This document shows, piece by piece, positions 51,350 through 60,889 of a stretch of DNA of 64,000 nucleotides. The translations under genes were made by a program, and so were the position numbers. The notes beneath the pieces are model-generated. The model was given only the letters and a program-made list of their open reading frames with translations. It was not told the DNA's origin and made no database searches. The stretch is from contig NZ_CP090420.1 of NCBI RefSeq assembly GCF_032716425.1, positions 806,001-870,000 on the forward strand, read 5' to 3'. This DNA comes from Pseudoalteromonas sp. N1230-9 (GTDB lineage: Bacteria > Pseudomonadota > Gammaproteobacteria > Enterobacterales > Alteromonadaceae). Position 1 is the first letter of the stretch. Every line of letters starts with the position of its first letter.

Positions 51350-52706
51350 GTAGCGTTAAAAAGGCTGAAATGGCTTGAGTACTCCAGTTTCTGTCGCGTG
51401 CTTCATTGAGCGCAGCTTGTGCAAAGAACTTAGCTTGTTCGATTTGTTTTTGTTGTTGTTGAAGTTTGGCCTGTAGCAACAATAGTTGTGGATGGCTTTT
51501 ATCTAGTTTTAATGCATCATCTAATGCGTGTTGAATATCAGCAACGGGTTCGTTTAATTCAAAAAGAAGTGCTGCTAAATCGCGCTTAGCTCTGAAGTGG
51601 CCTTGTGCGGCTGCCGCAATTAACCATTTTCGTGCTTTGTTAGGCGCATAATCAACATACTGTTTGTTTAATAACTCACGACCAAGGCGATATTGAGCAT
51701 TAGCAAAACCATTTTGCGCGGCCAATAAAACCCAATTTAAGCCTTTTTGTCTGTCTACTCGACCATAATCACCGCGCAGCAAATTAGCGCCTATTCGGTA
51801 TTGAGAATTAGCGTAACCATTACGGGCTGAGGTAAGTAATAACTCACTACTGGCGGTGTCTTTTTGCCAGTGATATTTTAATAATTTACTAGCATTGTAC
51901 TTATCAGAGCTTAACCAATTAGCAATATAGTATTGAACTAGTGCATTGCCTTGTTCGGCTGCATCTATTAATTCGCTTATTTCACTTTGGTAACTTTTTT
52001 GCTGACGCTGAAAACTTTGCTGGTATTGCTCACCTTTGAAGGTTGTAAAGTGATAGAGCAAAGAGCGATTATAATATGCGTGCTCTATCTCGCTAGGTGC
52101 TTCATATTGCCAACGTTTGACAGCATTTATGAGAGGCTTGTCAAACGTATTTTTGGGGTAAGAGTCTACGAGTGTAATATCGCCAACAGCGCCGTTTTTA
52201 TCAATATCAAACTCTAACCAAACCCAACCCTCTAAACCATTGTTGTAGGCGTGTTCGGGGTAGGTTGGTTCAACGGTATAGCTACGATACACACTTTGTT
52301 CATGCACAGGCTCTGCGGTTAGTTCTGGGCGCAGTTCTTGATCATACTTTTCATAACTAATATTCGTTAACAAGGCTGCGTATGCATCTTCAAGTGCTTG
52401 GTGTTGTTGTTCACTTTGTTTGGCGATAAGCCTTGCAGTATCGCGTGCTTCTTCTAGGCCAAAATCAGCGGCTAAATTAAACCACGCATAAGCTTTGGCA
52501 GGGTTTTTCTCACGGCCTTGACCATGCAAATACATAACACCAATATTATATATCGCATCTACATTACCTAACTGAGCAAGCTCGTAAAACTGTTGCTGAG
52601 CTTTGTTATAATCGCCTTGATGATAAGCTAAGGTGGCATCGAGAAGATCGGCTTTTACACTACAAGATAAAAGAGCATAAGTGACCAGCCATGCAAATAG
52701 TTGCAT
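51342..52706 (-). CDS. Sel1-repeat protein with internal TonB C-terminal domain
   Basis: ATG 52706 gives a signal peptide, MQLFAWLVTYALLSCSVKA; the frame extends 17 codons to a GTG at 52757, neither with a clear ribosome site. In the 454-residue product Sel1-type repeats (VDAIYNIGVMYLHGQGREKNPAKAYAWFNLAA) come first. A TonB C-terminal domain follows (about residues 138-215, EPTYPEHAYNNGLEGWVWLEFDIDKNGAV to VKRWQYEAP), and more Sel1 repeats fill the rest (SQYRIGANLLRGDYGRVDRQKGLNWVLLAA). It lies between two TonB receptors. True TonB is membrane-anchored at its N-terminus; this protein seems to be cleaved and periplasmic, so a role in contacting receptor TonB boxes is possible but unproven. Confidence 0.82.
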   Translation of the reverse strand: MQLFAWLVTYALLSCSVKADLLDATLAYHQGDYNKAQQQFYELAQLGNVDAIYNIGVMYLHGQGREKNPAKAYAWFNLAADFGLEEARDTARLIAKQSEQQHQALEDAYAALLTNISYEKYDQELRPELTAEPVHEQSVYRSYTVEPTYPEHAYNNGLEGWVWLEFDIDKNGAVGDITLVDSYPKNTFDKPLINAVKRWQYEAPSEIEHAYYNRSLLYHFTTFKGEQYQQSFQRQQKSYQSEISELIDAAEQGNALVQYYIANWLSSDKYNASKLLKYHWQKDTASSELLLTSARNGYANSQYRIGANLLRGDYGRVDRQKGLNWVLLAAQNGFANAQYRLGRELLNKQYVDYAPNKARKWLIAAAAQGHFRAKRDLAALLFELNEPVADIQHALDDALKLDKSHPQLLLLQAKLQQQQKQIEQAKFFAQAALNEARDRNWSTQAISAFLTLLN

Positions 52707-52851
52707 GGTTCGAGTTGCACGTTTTGCATCTTTTGGGTGAGTGGTTATGAGCGACACTGGTAATTTATTTTAAGATTTTAAAAGCTCTTTAGTCATTGAT
52801 TGTACTTGTTTTAGCCATGATTGCTAGAACAACACATGCTATTTAATCAAT

Positions 52852-52880
52852 AAAAAAAGCGGTGAACAAAGTCCACCGCT
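52852..52880 (-). terminator. Terminator of the second peptide-cluster TonB receptor
   Basis: On the minus strand AGCGGTGGACTTTGTTCACCGC is followed by TTTTTTT: a GCGGTG/CACCGC stem with T-run, about 70 bp after the receptor stop. The exact loop is 9 bases. Confidence 0.85.
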
Positions 52881-52951
52881 CAAAGACCTCAGGGCATTGA
52901 GGCTCACCATCCATGGCGATAGTCGGATACCTGTGTTAGCAAGTGTGTCGA

Positions 52952-55513
52952 CTAGAAATTGAAACGTACCCCAGCAGAAAAGCGACGCCCGTCAGCATAT
53001 ACGCCTGTAAGTGCTTGCTTAACGCCTTCCTCTTGATAGCTGAAGGTATGCTCATCTGTTAGGTTAGTTGCTTCGAAAACAGCGGTGATGTTTTCAGTGA
53101 TATTAAAGTTAAAAGTGGCATCAACTTGGCCGTAATCATCTTGATAACCAGGCCATGCACGACCTGTGTCGTAACCAGTACGGAAGTTATAAGAAATTCG
53201 ACCGCCAAAACGTTCAGTTTCGTAGTAAGTGCTGATGTTATACGTATGCTCAGAAATACCAGGAATAAGCACATCGTTGCCTTCTAAGTCTTTTGACTCT
53301 CCATCAACAAATGTGTAGTTAGCCGCGACCCCAACCCCTTCTGTTATTTCTGTTTGGAAACCAAGCTCTATTCCTTTTAATGTGCCTGACGGACCATTAA
53401 TCGGACGGCTTATTTCAATTTCCACACCGTTAAATATTTCGGTTTGGGTGTTATTGCCTAAAGTAGACTGTAAGTCTTTATAGAACAGAGCGGCTGAAAA
53501 AATGCCTGCATCAGCGAAATACCACTCGTAGCCAACATCAAATTGTGTTGCACGGTATGGGTCGATATTTGAGTTACCACCCGTACCTACACGAGTTTCT
53601 GTGTTATAGGTTGTGGCATTCGTCATTGCGGCGTAGTCTGGACGCGTCATAACACGTGCAGCACCAATACGAAGTAACATGTCGTCATTTAAGTCAATTG
53701 CTAAATTTAAGCTTGGAAGAATATCAAAGTAACTGGTTTCTTCTTCTTGCCACGCTTTAGCATCAGCAGGTCCTACATAGGCACCTGTGGTTTGTTTGGT
53801 TTCAACTAAACGCACACCCACGTTACCACGCATACCTTCCACATCAATATCAGCTTTTACATAGCCTGCGAAGATGTTTTCTTCGATTGCAAAGTTACTA
53901 TCGAACAGTAGGTTATATTGCCAATCAAGGGCATCACCATCACGACGTACTTTTCCAAGATCCGTCATGGCATAATCACGCAATGTACCGCTTGATCCAA
54001 TATCCGATAAGAAGTCGCTTGGTGCAGGGTTCGAATAGTCGGCTAGGCTCCAGTTTAGATCTGTGCGAGTCTGTGACTGCAAGCGAACATTTTCACGCTT
54101 GTGATCTCGGTATTTAACACCGAACTTAATTTTACTGAATACTGCGACATCAATTGCACGCTCAAAATCTGTTTGCGCATAGTATTCTTTATCGAGTGCA
54201 TCATTTGAGTCGTAACGTAAAAAGCCTAAATTCCATAAACTACCATCGGCAGGATCGTTGGCGTAACTTGTTTCAATATTTTCAGTGTTTGCCGCGTTGT
54301 AGCTATGTACCGTGTTACCTTCCCAGCCAACGCTTCGGTCTGTTTGAGTTCCTCCCGAACCTTCTGTTACACCAATGTGGTAAGATGATTTCCACGTTTC
54401 GCCTTCATGAACCAGTTTAATATCGTATGAATTGGTTTTAAGTTCTGAATTACGAACTTTTGTTTCATCAAGAACATTATTCCCTGTTTCAGATAAACCA
54501 AAGGTACCAGCTTGGGCGAAGCGACCTACCTTGTCATGCTCAACAACATCTAAAGACGTGTATTGTGAACCACCATAGCCAGGTAACCAAAGGAAGTTTT
54601 GGTTGGCATTATTGGCTTTCATTGTTGAATCAAGTGCATTAAAGGTAATATCAATATCGTCTGTTGGGCGGTATTGAAGTGTTAAATTGAAGCCTGTTCT
54701 GATTCTTTCTTGGGTGAACATGGCTGAACCACCACCACCGGGTGTGTACACATCTTCAATAACAGAGCCATCTTCTAGAGTGACATCTCGGTGCGTCCAG
54801 CTCCATGCTTCAATACCATCGCGACGAAGATTACGTTTTTGTTTGAAAACAGAGACGAGTGCACCAAACGTTTCGTTGTCATTTTTCCAGCTGTAAAGAC
54901 CTGCAAGTTGTGGGTCTGTTTCGCCAGAAACCTCGCTGTGCTGCATCAGCACTGAGCCTGCTATTTTATTTGCTTCAAGATCGAGAGGTTTGCGTGTTCT
55001 AACAATTACCGTACCACCGATCGAACCTTCATCAATGTCGGCTTCAGGTGATTTATAGACTTCAAGGCCTGATACTATTTCAGAAGGAAGCATCGTATAG
55101 TTGAAGCCCCTGCTTGCTGATGAATCGACCCACCAATCTGCAGAGCCAACTGCTTGGCCATTTAATAAAGTACGGTTTTGGTTTTCTGAGGTACCACGAA
55201 TACTAATACGTTCGCCCTCACCAAACGCGCGGCTCATTGATACGCCCGTTATACGTTGTAGCGATTCGGCAACATTTTGATCAGGAAACTTACCAATATC
55301 TTCTGATGTAACGGCATCTACAATTGAGTTTGCATAGCGTTTAGTATTGAGTGACTTTACAACGCTGCCGCGAATACCGCGGACTTGAATAACTTCTACT
55401 TCATCGGTGGTAGCTTTATCTGCCTCATTAGCAAATACAGGTAAACTGATACCCGCACTTACCAATGACAAGCTGATAGCTAAACTTAATTTATTTTTGT
55501 TCAAGCTTAACAT
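52952..55513 (-). CDS. TonB-dependent receptor, Xanthomonas/Caulobacter type
   Basis: An 853-residue receptor with signal peptide to about residue 28 (ISLPVFA). EVIQVRGIRGSVVKSLNTKR, DIGKFPDQNVAESLQRITGVSMSRAFGEGERISIRG and ADIDEGSIGGTVIVRT form the N-terminal and plug region, and the barrel ends in FSAGVRFNF with a terminal Phe. It shares SADWW, RNLRRDG, PGGGGSAMF and the plug motifs with the receptor at 46455-49076, so the two are paralogues in one cluster. The substrate is unknown; the neighbouring S9 peptidase suggests peptides. It has its own terminator downstream and a long upstream region. Family assignment is very secure. Confidence 0.93.
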   Translation of the reverse strand: MLSLNKNKLSLAISLSLVSAGISLPVFANEADKATTDEVEVIQVRGIRGSVVKSLNTKRYANSIVDAVTSEDIGKFPDQNVAESLQRITGVSMSRAFGEGERISIRGTSENQNRTLLNGQAVGSADWWVDSSASRGFNYTMLPSEIVSGLEVYKSPEADIDEGSIGGTVIVRTRKPLDLEANKIAGSVLMQHSEVSGETDPQLAGLYSWKNDNETFGALVSVFKQKRNLRRDGIEAWSWTHRDVTLEDGSVIEDVYTPGGGGSAMFTQERIRTGFNLTLQYRPTDDIDITFNALDSTMKANNANQNFLWLPGYGGSQYTSLDVVEHDKVGRFAQAGTFGLSETGNNVLDETKVRNSELKTNSYDIKLVHEGETWKSSYHIGVTEGSGGTQTDRSVGWEGNTVHSYNAANTENIETSYANDPADGSLWNLGFLRYDSNDALDKEYYAQTDFERAIDVAVFSKIKFGVKYRDHKRENVRLQSQTRTDLNWSLADYSNPAPSDFLSDIGSSGTLRDYAMTDLGKVRRDGDALDWQYNLLFDSNFAIEENIFAGYVKADIDVEGMRGNVGVRLVETKQTTGAYVGPADAKAWQEEETSYFDILPSLNLAIDLNDDMLLRIGAARVMTRPDYAAMTNATTYNTETRVGTGGNSNIDPYRATQFDVGYEWYFADAGIFSAALFYKDLQSTLGNNTQTEIFNGVEIEISRPINGPSGTLKGIELGFQTEITEGVGVAANYTFVDGESKDLEGNDVLIPGISEHTYNISTYYETERFGGRISYNFRTGYDTGRAWPGYQDDYGQVDATFNFNITENITAVFEATNLTDEHTFSYQEEGVKQALTGVYADGRRFSAGVRFNF

Positions 55514-55995
55514 TGTCGATCCCCTTGAATTCGAACTGTTGTCTTATCATTTGTGTTTGTACTTGTGTGGATGCACATAGCACTGAATTGTTGTCAAACT
55601 AACGCAACTTAATGTTGCTTATTTTTCTTGCTCTGATTTTAGGCAGCGCTGTCATTTTAAGTTTGAGAGGCTATTAAACGCTTTTAAATGCAGGGGAGTC
55701 TTGAATTTGAATGAAAAGTTGTGAAATGTTAAAAATAGATTAAATTAAATGGCTTTTTATGATTTATTTAATTGAATTTACTATATTTTTAATTGTTAAA
55801 AATTTTCGTTTCTTTAATAAGTTAAGTTTACTTATTAACTTTGAGATGAAAATTAGCGCATGATTCATAACTTATAGATGTAAAAGTGTGCAAATATTCG
55901 CTATTTGAACTCGCAATTATTAACAGTTCTTTGTGAATGTGGCGATGCGAACAAACGTGCTTTAGGCACGTTTATCCGCATTTTAGTGAAGGCTA
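55514..55995. other. Intergenic region upstream of the TonB receptor
   Basis: About 480 bp of very AT-rich DNA that should contain the receptor promoter. AAACGTGC-TTTAG-GCACGTTT at 55953-55973 is a perfect 8-bp-arm hairpin just after the convergent-side end of tyrS; on the minus strand it is followed by GTTCGC rather than a T-run, so it is at best a weak tyrS terminator. No gene was recognised. Confidence 0.45.
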
Positions 55996-57255
55996 CTAGG
56001 CACCTTGTCGCTTAATTAAGCAAAAGTGCTTTTTACCACGTTGGATTAGCCAATACTGGTCAAATAACCCAAAATCAAGCTCTTGATTATCTGAGGTTAC
56101 TTTATCGCCATTGACACTAATGGCGTTACTGTCTATTAGTTCCCGCGCAATACGCTTTGATTTAGCTAACCCAGTCTCTACTAATAACGCTAGCATGTTT
56201 TGCGTTGCACTTGCTATGCAAGGCATACCATCGAGTTCTAATTGTTTTAGCTCACTTAAACTCAACTGCTGAACATGACCTGTAAATAAAGCGTGTGTTA
56301 TGCGCTGTGCGCTTTTAAGTTCTTTTTCACCATGAACAAAGCGTGTCATTTCTGCTGCGAGTATCAGCTGTGCTTCAGGTTTAGCTGTACTTGCTTTGTC
56401 TCGTTGTTCAATTGCATTAATGTCTTCACAGCTTAAAAAGGTGTAATAGCGCAAAAGCGTGTAAACATCAGCGTCGCTTGTTGATAACCAAAATTGGTAA
56501 AAAGCATAAGGAGACGTTTTTGTTGCATCAAGCCAAATAGCGCCTCCTTCTGTTTTTCCAAATTTAGTGCCATCTGATTTTGTAATTAACGGCAAGGTTA
56601 AGCCAAAGACTTGAGCGCTATTTTGCCTGCGAGTAAGATCAATACCACTGACAATATTACCCCATTGATCGTTACCACCAATTTGTATACTACAACCATA
56701 CTGACGATTTAGCTGTGCGTAGTCGTAAGCCTGTAGCAAAGAATAACTAAACTCAGTAAACGAAATACCTTGCTGAGCGCGGTGCAGACGTTGTTTTACT
56801 GACTCTCGGTTGATCATATTATTGACAGAAAAGTGCTTGCCTACATCACGGAAAAAAGTGATGACATCTATTTCCTTTATCCAGTCAGCATTGTTAACCG
56901 TTAGTAAGGGTTTATCTAAATGAGGCAATAATAAATTTTGAATTTGGCTTGTTAATGCCTTAACCCAATCTGTGACTATCTGCTCGCTATTTAAGTTGCG
57001 CTCATTAGCTTTAAAGCTAGGATCGCCAATCATACCTGTAGCGCCACCTATAAGCGCAATTGCTTGATGACCCGCGTCTTGAAAGCGCTTAAGCATAATA
57101 AGTGGTACTAAATGACCAATATGAAGGCTTCCCGCAGTTGGGTCGAAACCACAGTACACAGTTTGAGGTGCATCATCGAGTTGCTGCTGCATCTGTTCAA
57201 TGTTACTAGCTTGAGCAATTAGCCCGCGATCATTTAATTGTTGAATAAGTGTCAT
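55996..57255 (-). CDS. tyrS: Tyrosyl-tRNA synthetase
   Basis: A 419-residue class-I synthetase that charges tRNA-Tyr. It aligns along its length with E. coli Tyr[31 protein letters not shown] with the HIGH motif, [52 protein letters not shown], and [11 protein letters not shown] as the KMSKS counterpart. The C-terminal S4-type RNA-binding domain ([21 protein letters not shown]) is complete. No tRNA or other translation gene is near; a LuxR-type regulator lies upstream on the same strand 87 bp away. Some marine gammaproteobacteria carry two tyrosyl-tRNA synthetases, so this could be an additional copy, which the window cannot settle. Confidence 0.96.
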   Translation of the reverse strand: MTLIQQLNDRGLIAQASNIEQMQQQLDDAPQTVYCGFDPTAGSLHIGHLVPLIMLKRFQDAGHQAIALIGGATGMIGDPSFKANERNLNSEQIVTDWVKALTSQIQNLLLPHLDKPLLTVNNADWIKEIDVITFFRDVGKHFSVNNMINRESVKQRLHRAQQGISFTEFSYSLLQAYDYAQLNRQYGCSIQIGGNDQWGNIVSGIDLTRRQNSAQVFGLTLPLITKSDGTKFGKTEGGAIWLDATKTSPYAFYQFWLSTSDADVYTLLRYYTFLSCEDINAIEQRDKASTAKPEAQLILAAEMTRFVHGEKELKSAQRITHALFTGHVQQLSLSELKQLELDGMPCIASATQNMLALLVETGLAKSKRIARELIDSNAISVNGDKVTSDNQELDFGLFDQYWLIQRGKKHFCLIKRQGA

Positions 57256-57342
57256 CTGTCTTGTCTTAATTTTTACTATCAGGTTGACAGAGTACGGATA
57301 GAGAACAGCGATTTGTATGTCTCAAAAGGGACAGTTTTAGGT

Positions 57343-58146
57343 TTATCGCGTAATTAGGTGGTTTAAGAAAAGCTGGAAGAGTTCACTTAATGAAGCCACA
57401 TGTAATTTTGCATAGATGCGTTTTCGGTGGTTTTTAACCGTGCCTTCAGATACACCAAGCTGGGTTGCTATTTCTTGGCTATCAAGGCCTTGAATAATTA
57501 AGGTTACGATTTGTTTTTCACGTTTTGTAAGTAAGTGCTGACCAAAAGTGAATAGGGCATGCTTAATTAATTCGCGTTTTTTCTCAGTATGAATCGCAGG
57601 TTGCAATAAAGATTCAGCAAGAAGAAATTCTGCTTGTAGCCAATGTTGCTGACATAGTGACTGAATTAGACAAAAGTATGACTTTAATGTGTTTATATCT
57701 TCACGAGTAAATACATGGTCTTTTTTGGTTTTACCTAAGTAAATAATGACCCAGCGCTCAGGCTCTATCTCAATAACGAGGCAAAGCTCATCTTGCCAAC
57801 CTGTTTGTAAGTAAAAATGTGAGTAATCGGTTGAGGAGGTTTTAGCTTTATTGTTCATGATATCCTTTAAAGAATGAACCCCTTGTTTTTTGTTGCTTAA
57901 AATCATCTGATAAAAGGGATCATCACGAAACGATGCCGTTAAGTAGCGCTCAAAAAGTAGCTCACGTGACTCTTTAATTGAGTCATACAAATAAATTGGA
58001 TGTTTATTACCTCTTAAACCCGTTATAACAGCACAATCAAAATTTACAATATGATTGATAAAAGCCACTAACTTAGGCGTAAACGTGACTGAATTAATTG
58101 CCGAAATGGAAGCGGCGAGTAACTGATTAAATGTTTTTTCTATCAT
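57343..58146 (-). CDS. LuxR-family transcriptional regulator
   Basis: A 267-residue regulator with a C-terminal LuxR helix-turn-helix (HLLTKREKQIVTLIIQGLDSQEIATQLGVSEGTVKNHRKRIYAKL). The N-terminal 190 residues do not look like an acyl-homoserine-lactone domain; they contain FDCAVITGLRGNKHPIYLYDS and FYLQTGWQDELCLVIEIEPERWVIIYLG, suggesting a GAF/PAS-like sensor fold. It precedes tyrS on the same strand but a long gap makes an operon uncertain. Upstream lies an IS256 remnant. The regulator class is certain; its ligand and targets are unknown. Confidence 0.88.
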   Translation of the reverse strand: MIEKTFNQLLAASISAINSVTFTPKLVAFINHIVNFDCAVITGLRGNKHPIYLYDSIKESRELLFERYLTASFRDDPFYQMILSNKKQGVHSLKDIMNNKAKTSSTDYSHFYLQTGWQDELCLVIEIEPERWVIIYLGKTKKDHVFTREDINTLKSYFCLIQSLCQQHWLQAEFLLAESLLQPAIHTEKKRELIKHALFTFGQHLLTKREKQIVTLIIQGLDSQEIATQLGVSEGTVKNHRKRIYAKLHVASLSELFQLFLNHLITR

Positions 58147-58205
58147 GAGATTAAGAGGTAATAATGCGCTCGGTACATCATAACGCAGGGAGGAGTATTT
58201 TTAAA

Positions 58206-58460
58206 AGTGATGGGTTTTATGAAGCTGTGCACCGCCAATTTAGAAAGCTCACTGAAACAAAGGGCGCATTTCCCAATGAAAATAGTTTGATGAAATTATG
58301 TATGTGGACATATTGAACGCTTCAAAGGAATGGACAATGCCAATCCATAGCTGGAATCTTATATTTTTCAATTAGCCATCCACTTCGAAGGTAGGTTAGA
58401 TGCTGTGCTAGATATTTAGCAGTTTAAGCTGATACAGAATTTTAATCCCCTCAACTTAAT
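58206..58460 (+). mobile_element. IS256-family transposase remnant (3' end)
   Basis: Degenerate reading frames give FYEAVHRQFRKLTETKGAFPNENSLMKL in one frame, NASKEWTMPIHSWNL in another and FQLAIHFEGRLDAVLDI with a stop at 58417-58419 in a third. These, in that order, are the conserved C-terminus of an IS256-family (MULE-type) transposase, broken by at least two frameshifts. TGATACAGAATTTTAATCCCCTC near 58430-58458 resembles the right terminal repeat. The 5' part of the element is missing, so it is a dead fragment. Confidence 0.8.
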
Positions 58461-58554
58461 ATCCACTAAATTTGCAGAAAGTGCTTGGCTATATTTGGCG
58501 AAAAATGAACACTTAGCCAAGCATTTGGTATTATTTTGATAATATGAGTAAAGC

Positions 58555-58854
58555 TTATTTAAATTCGACAAAACCTTTATCGTCGTTAGCTTTATATTTT
58601 TTAAGCGAGTCTTTTAATGCTGAATCTTGATCATCACTTAAAGGCCAACCAGCATCAATTAATTTTAAAAAGTCACACAAAGCCACCCAACCAACAACCT
58701 TTATAGATTTATCTTTTTCCCATTTCTCGCCATCCCAATCCATATAATCATAAGAACCAAACCCAGTTTCATACCGAACAGCTACAAAATATAATCCTGG
58801 CTGAATAGGGGGCTCATTCTCAATCCAGGCTACAGGAAGTTCTGCTTTACTCAT
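58555..58854 (-). CDS. Hypothetical protein, 99 residues
   Basis: A small acidic protein, MSKAELPVAWIENEPPIQPGLYFVAVRYETG, with YMDWDGEKWEKDKSIKVVGWVALCDFL in the middle. The arrangement of PPxxGxYFVAV, a W-D-G-x-K-W element and a late GWVAL resembles phage-type DUF551-like or polymorphic-toxin-immunity-like small proteins, but I do not recognise it with confidence. No signal peptide or membrane segment is present. It lies between an IS256 remnant and a serine-hydrolase gene in a region of fragments, which suggests accessory DNA. Confidence 0.6.
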   Translation of the reverse strand: MSKAELPVAWIENEPPIQPGLYFVAVRYETGFGSYDYMDWDGEKWEKDKSIKVVGWVALCDFLKLIDAGWPLSDDQDSALKDSLKKYKANDDKGFVEFK

Positions 58855-59208
58855 TATTTTACCTCTCTGAATTCTTCAGCTTACTAAATTATTACTGCTT
58901 AACTTGTTAAGCGTTGTTTCCAAGTTTGCTAGATGATGAAAATGTTTTACAACAAACTTAACTTCCTTGGGCTCAGTGTAATGTTCAGTAATCTTATTAA
59001 TACAATCTAATTGCAAGCTTGCAGCAGTATGGATATTACTAAAATTGTTTTTTCTATCTCAAATGTAGATGAACTATCGTGATTAGCGAAGTGTTCGATT
59101 TACTTTTACTGTGTAAGCAGCTAATCGAGAATAAAAATTAAGATAGCTTCTAGTTTTGCAATATCCAAGTCTTCCTTTAGTCGTTTCAGCTAAACATTTC
59201 GTTTGGGC
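58855..59208. other. Intergenic region with a start-less open frame on the minus strand
   Basis: A 60-codon minus-strand frame at 58876-59058 (TAASLQLDCINKITEHYTEP, KEVKFVVKHFHHLANLETTL) runs from stop to stop with protein-like composition but no ATG or GTG and no ribosome site. It may be the tail of a lost gene. Nothing else was recognised. Confidence 0.35.
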
Positions 59209-60627
59209 TTATAGATTATAATTGTTGATTAACTCGTCAATTTTTCTTCTCACTGGGGCTACCACATCTGATTGGTTTGCTAGTATGACGACAATGAATC
59301 CACTATCAAGATGAATATCTAAACGCGCATCAACCCCTAAATAGGCACCGCCGTGTCCTACTTTACGATTGTTAGGCTCGCCACTTACAGAAAAACCATA
59401 GCCGTACCAAAAAGCAGAGTTATATTGTGTCTTCTCAGAGTAAGCGTCTTCGGTAAAAGCTTTACTGAGTAATTTAAATTCGGTTAGAGCCAGAGAAAAG
59501 TTATGTAAATCTTCGAGAGTAGAAAAACCGCCACCTGCGGGGCTGCCTTTAACCGCTCTGGTGTAACGGCTGTCTACCCAGTGGTCGCTATACGATCTTT
59601 TTAAATAACCAGACGCTAAGTTATTTGTTACCGAATCAAGCTCGAAACTTCCTGAATTAGGCATATTTGCTTTATTGTAAATATTTTTTTGAACATATTC
59701 GTAATAGCTTTCGCCAGAGACTTTTTCGATAACTAAGCCAAGCATTAACATTCCTGAGTTACTATAGCGGTTTCGTGTACCTGGCTTGAATAGCAGTTCG
59801 CTCTTTGATATGAGTGGCTTGTATGCAGCTAGGTCTCTGTATATTTCTTTATTACTTTGATTAAATTCGTCGTTAAAAAAGTTTCCTAATCCTGATGTAT
59901 GTGTCATGAGCTGCCTGATAGTGATCAAATCAGCGTGCTCTTTGGGTAGCCAGCTCTTATCAACATACTGGATTAGCTTATCTTCAAATTTTAATTTCCC
60001 TTGCTCAATTAGCTGTAACGCTGCAATTGCAGTGAACATTTTGTTGATTGAGCCTAAGGCAAATCGTGTATCTATTTCATTTTTTTCATTCCATGTTCGA
60101 TTCGCATAGCCGACAGCGTCTTGATAAATGATGTTACGGCCTTTAGCGACTAAGACAGAGCCTGAAAAAGCATCTTTAGCAGCTAGGTTATTTATAAAGC
60201 TCGACAGTGCTTTTTTTAGTTCTTGCTCAGAAATCGGCTGTTTAGGTATTTCCTGCGATTCAGGGTCTTGTAATGTGAAATAATTAAATTTATGAGGAGG
60301 GTTCTCTTCTTTATTGATGATTAGGTTATATTTTAGCTTATTCTTGCTGGATATAACTTCGACTATTTCATTGCTACCTTCGGGTGGTAAAATGTTTACT
60401 AGCTGGAGCTTGCCATAGGTATTTTGGGAGTTTAGAAAGACGCCTACATGCGCATCAATACCAAACCTTTCTATTACATTTTCAGACATATTATTAGAAA
60501 CATAATCAATGACCTCAAGGCGCGAGCCTTCATTAAATACGTTGATGAATGTGGGAGCTAACGCTTTATTCGCTAATGAGGGGAGAGAGTAAAGTAATGT
60601 GGTTATGATTAATAAAAACGTTTTCAT
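59209..60627 (-). CDS. Serine hydrolase of the beta-lactamase class C / PBP4* family
   Basis: A 472-residue precursor with signal peptide MKTFLLIITTLLYSLPSLA. An unusual N-terminal domain of about 140 residues precedes the hydrolase, which begins near AFSGSVLVAKGRNIIYQDAVGYANR. The catalytic SxxK is SINK in ALGSINKMFTAIAALQLIEQGKL, the YxN motif is YSN in NRYSNSGMLMLGLVIEKVSG, and the third motif is HGG in VGHGGAYLGVDARL. Members include esterases, D-aminopeptidases and penicillin-binding proteins as well as lactamases, so antibiotic resistance is not implied. The N-terminal domain resembles DUF3471-like substrate domains but is placed before the catalytic part. The gene stands alone. Confidence 0.88.
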   Translation of the reverse strand: MKTFLLIITTLLYSLPSLANKALAPTFINVFNEGSRLEVIDYVSNNMSENVIERFGIDAHVGVFLNSQNTYGKLQLVNILPPEGSNEIVEVISSKNKLKYNLIINKEENPPHKFNYFTLQDPESQEIPKQPISEQELKKALSSFINNLAAKDAFSGSVLVAKGRNIIYQDAVGYANRTWNEKNEIDTRFALGSINKMFTAIAALQLIEQGKLKFEDKLIQYVDKSWLPKEHADLITIRQLMTHTSGLGNFFNDEFNQSNKEIYRDLAAYKPLISKSELLFKPGTRNRYSNSGMLMLGLVIEKVSGESYYEYVQKNIYNKANMPNSGSFELDSVTNNLASGYLKRSYSDHWVDSRYTRAVKGSPAGGGFSTLEDLHNFSLALTEFKLLSKAFTEDAYSEKTQYNSAFWYGYGFSVSGEPNNRKVGHGGAYLGVDARLDIHLDSGFIVVILANQSDVVAPVRRKIDELINNYNL

Positions 60628-60889
60628 TGAAATTCCTTTGCTGATGAAAAGACAGAGTGGAGATAGTGTTAGTTGTTTTATCTTCGTCCACTACTTTTAT
60701 GCGGCAAGAACTAATTTTGACGTTCATTAAGTGCAAAAACAGCTAGTTAATACCAATAATAAGATGATGCTAAATTAATAATTCTATGTTTGTTTTACAA
60801 AAAATGTATGCGCGAATTTACTGTGTACTCGATAAAGAAAATACCTTCTGCTATCTTCTGAATACTTCATTTTACCTCCTACTAGCAAT

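Noticed and set aside
59209..60627. Beta-lactamase resistance gene
   Set aside because: The SxxK, YxN and HGG motifs are shared by esterases and peptidases of the same family, so resistance cannot be claimed.
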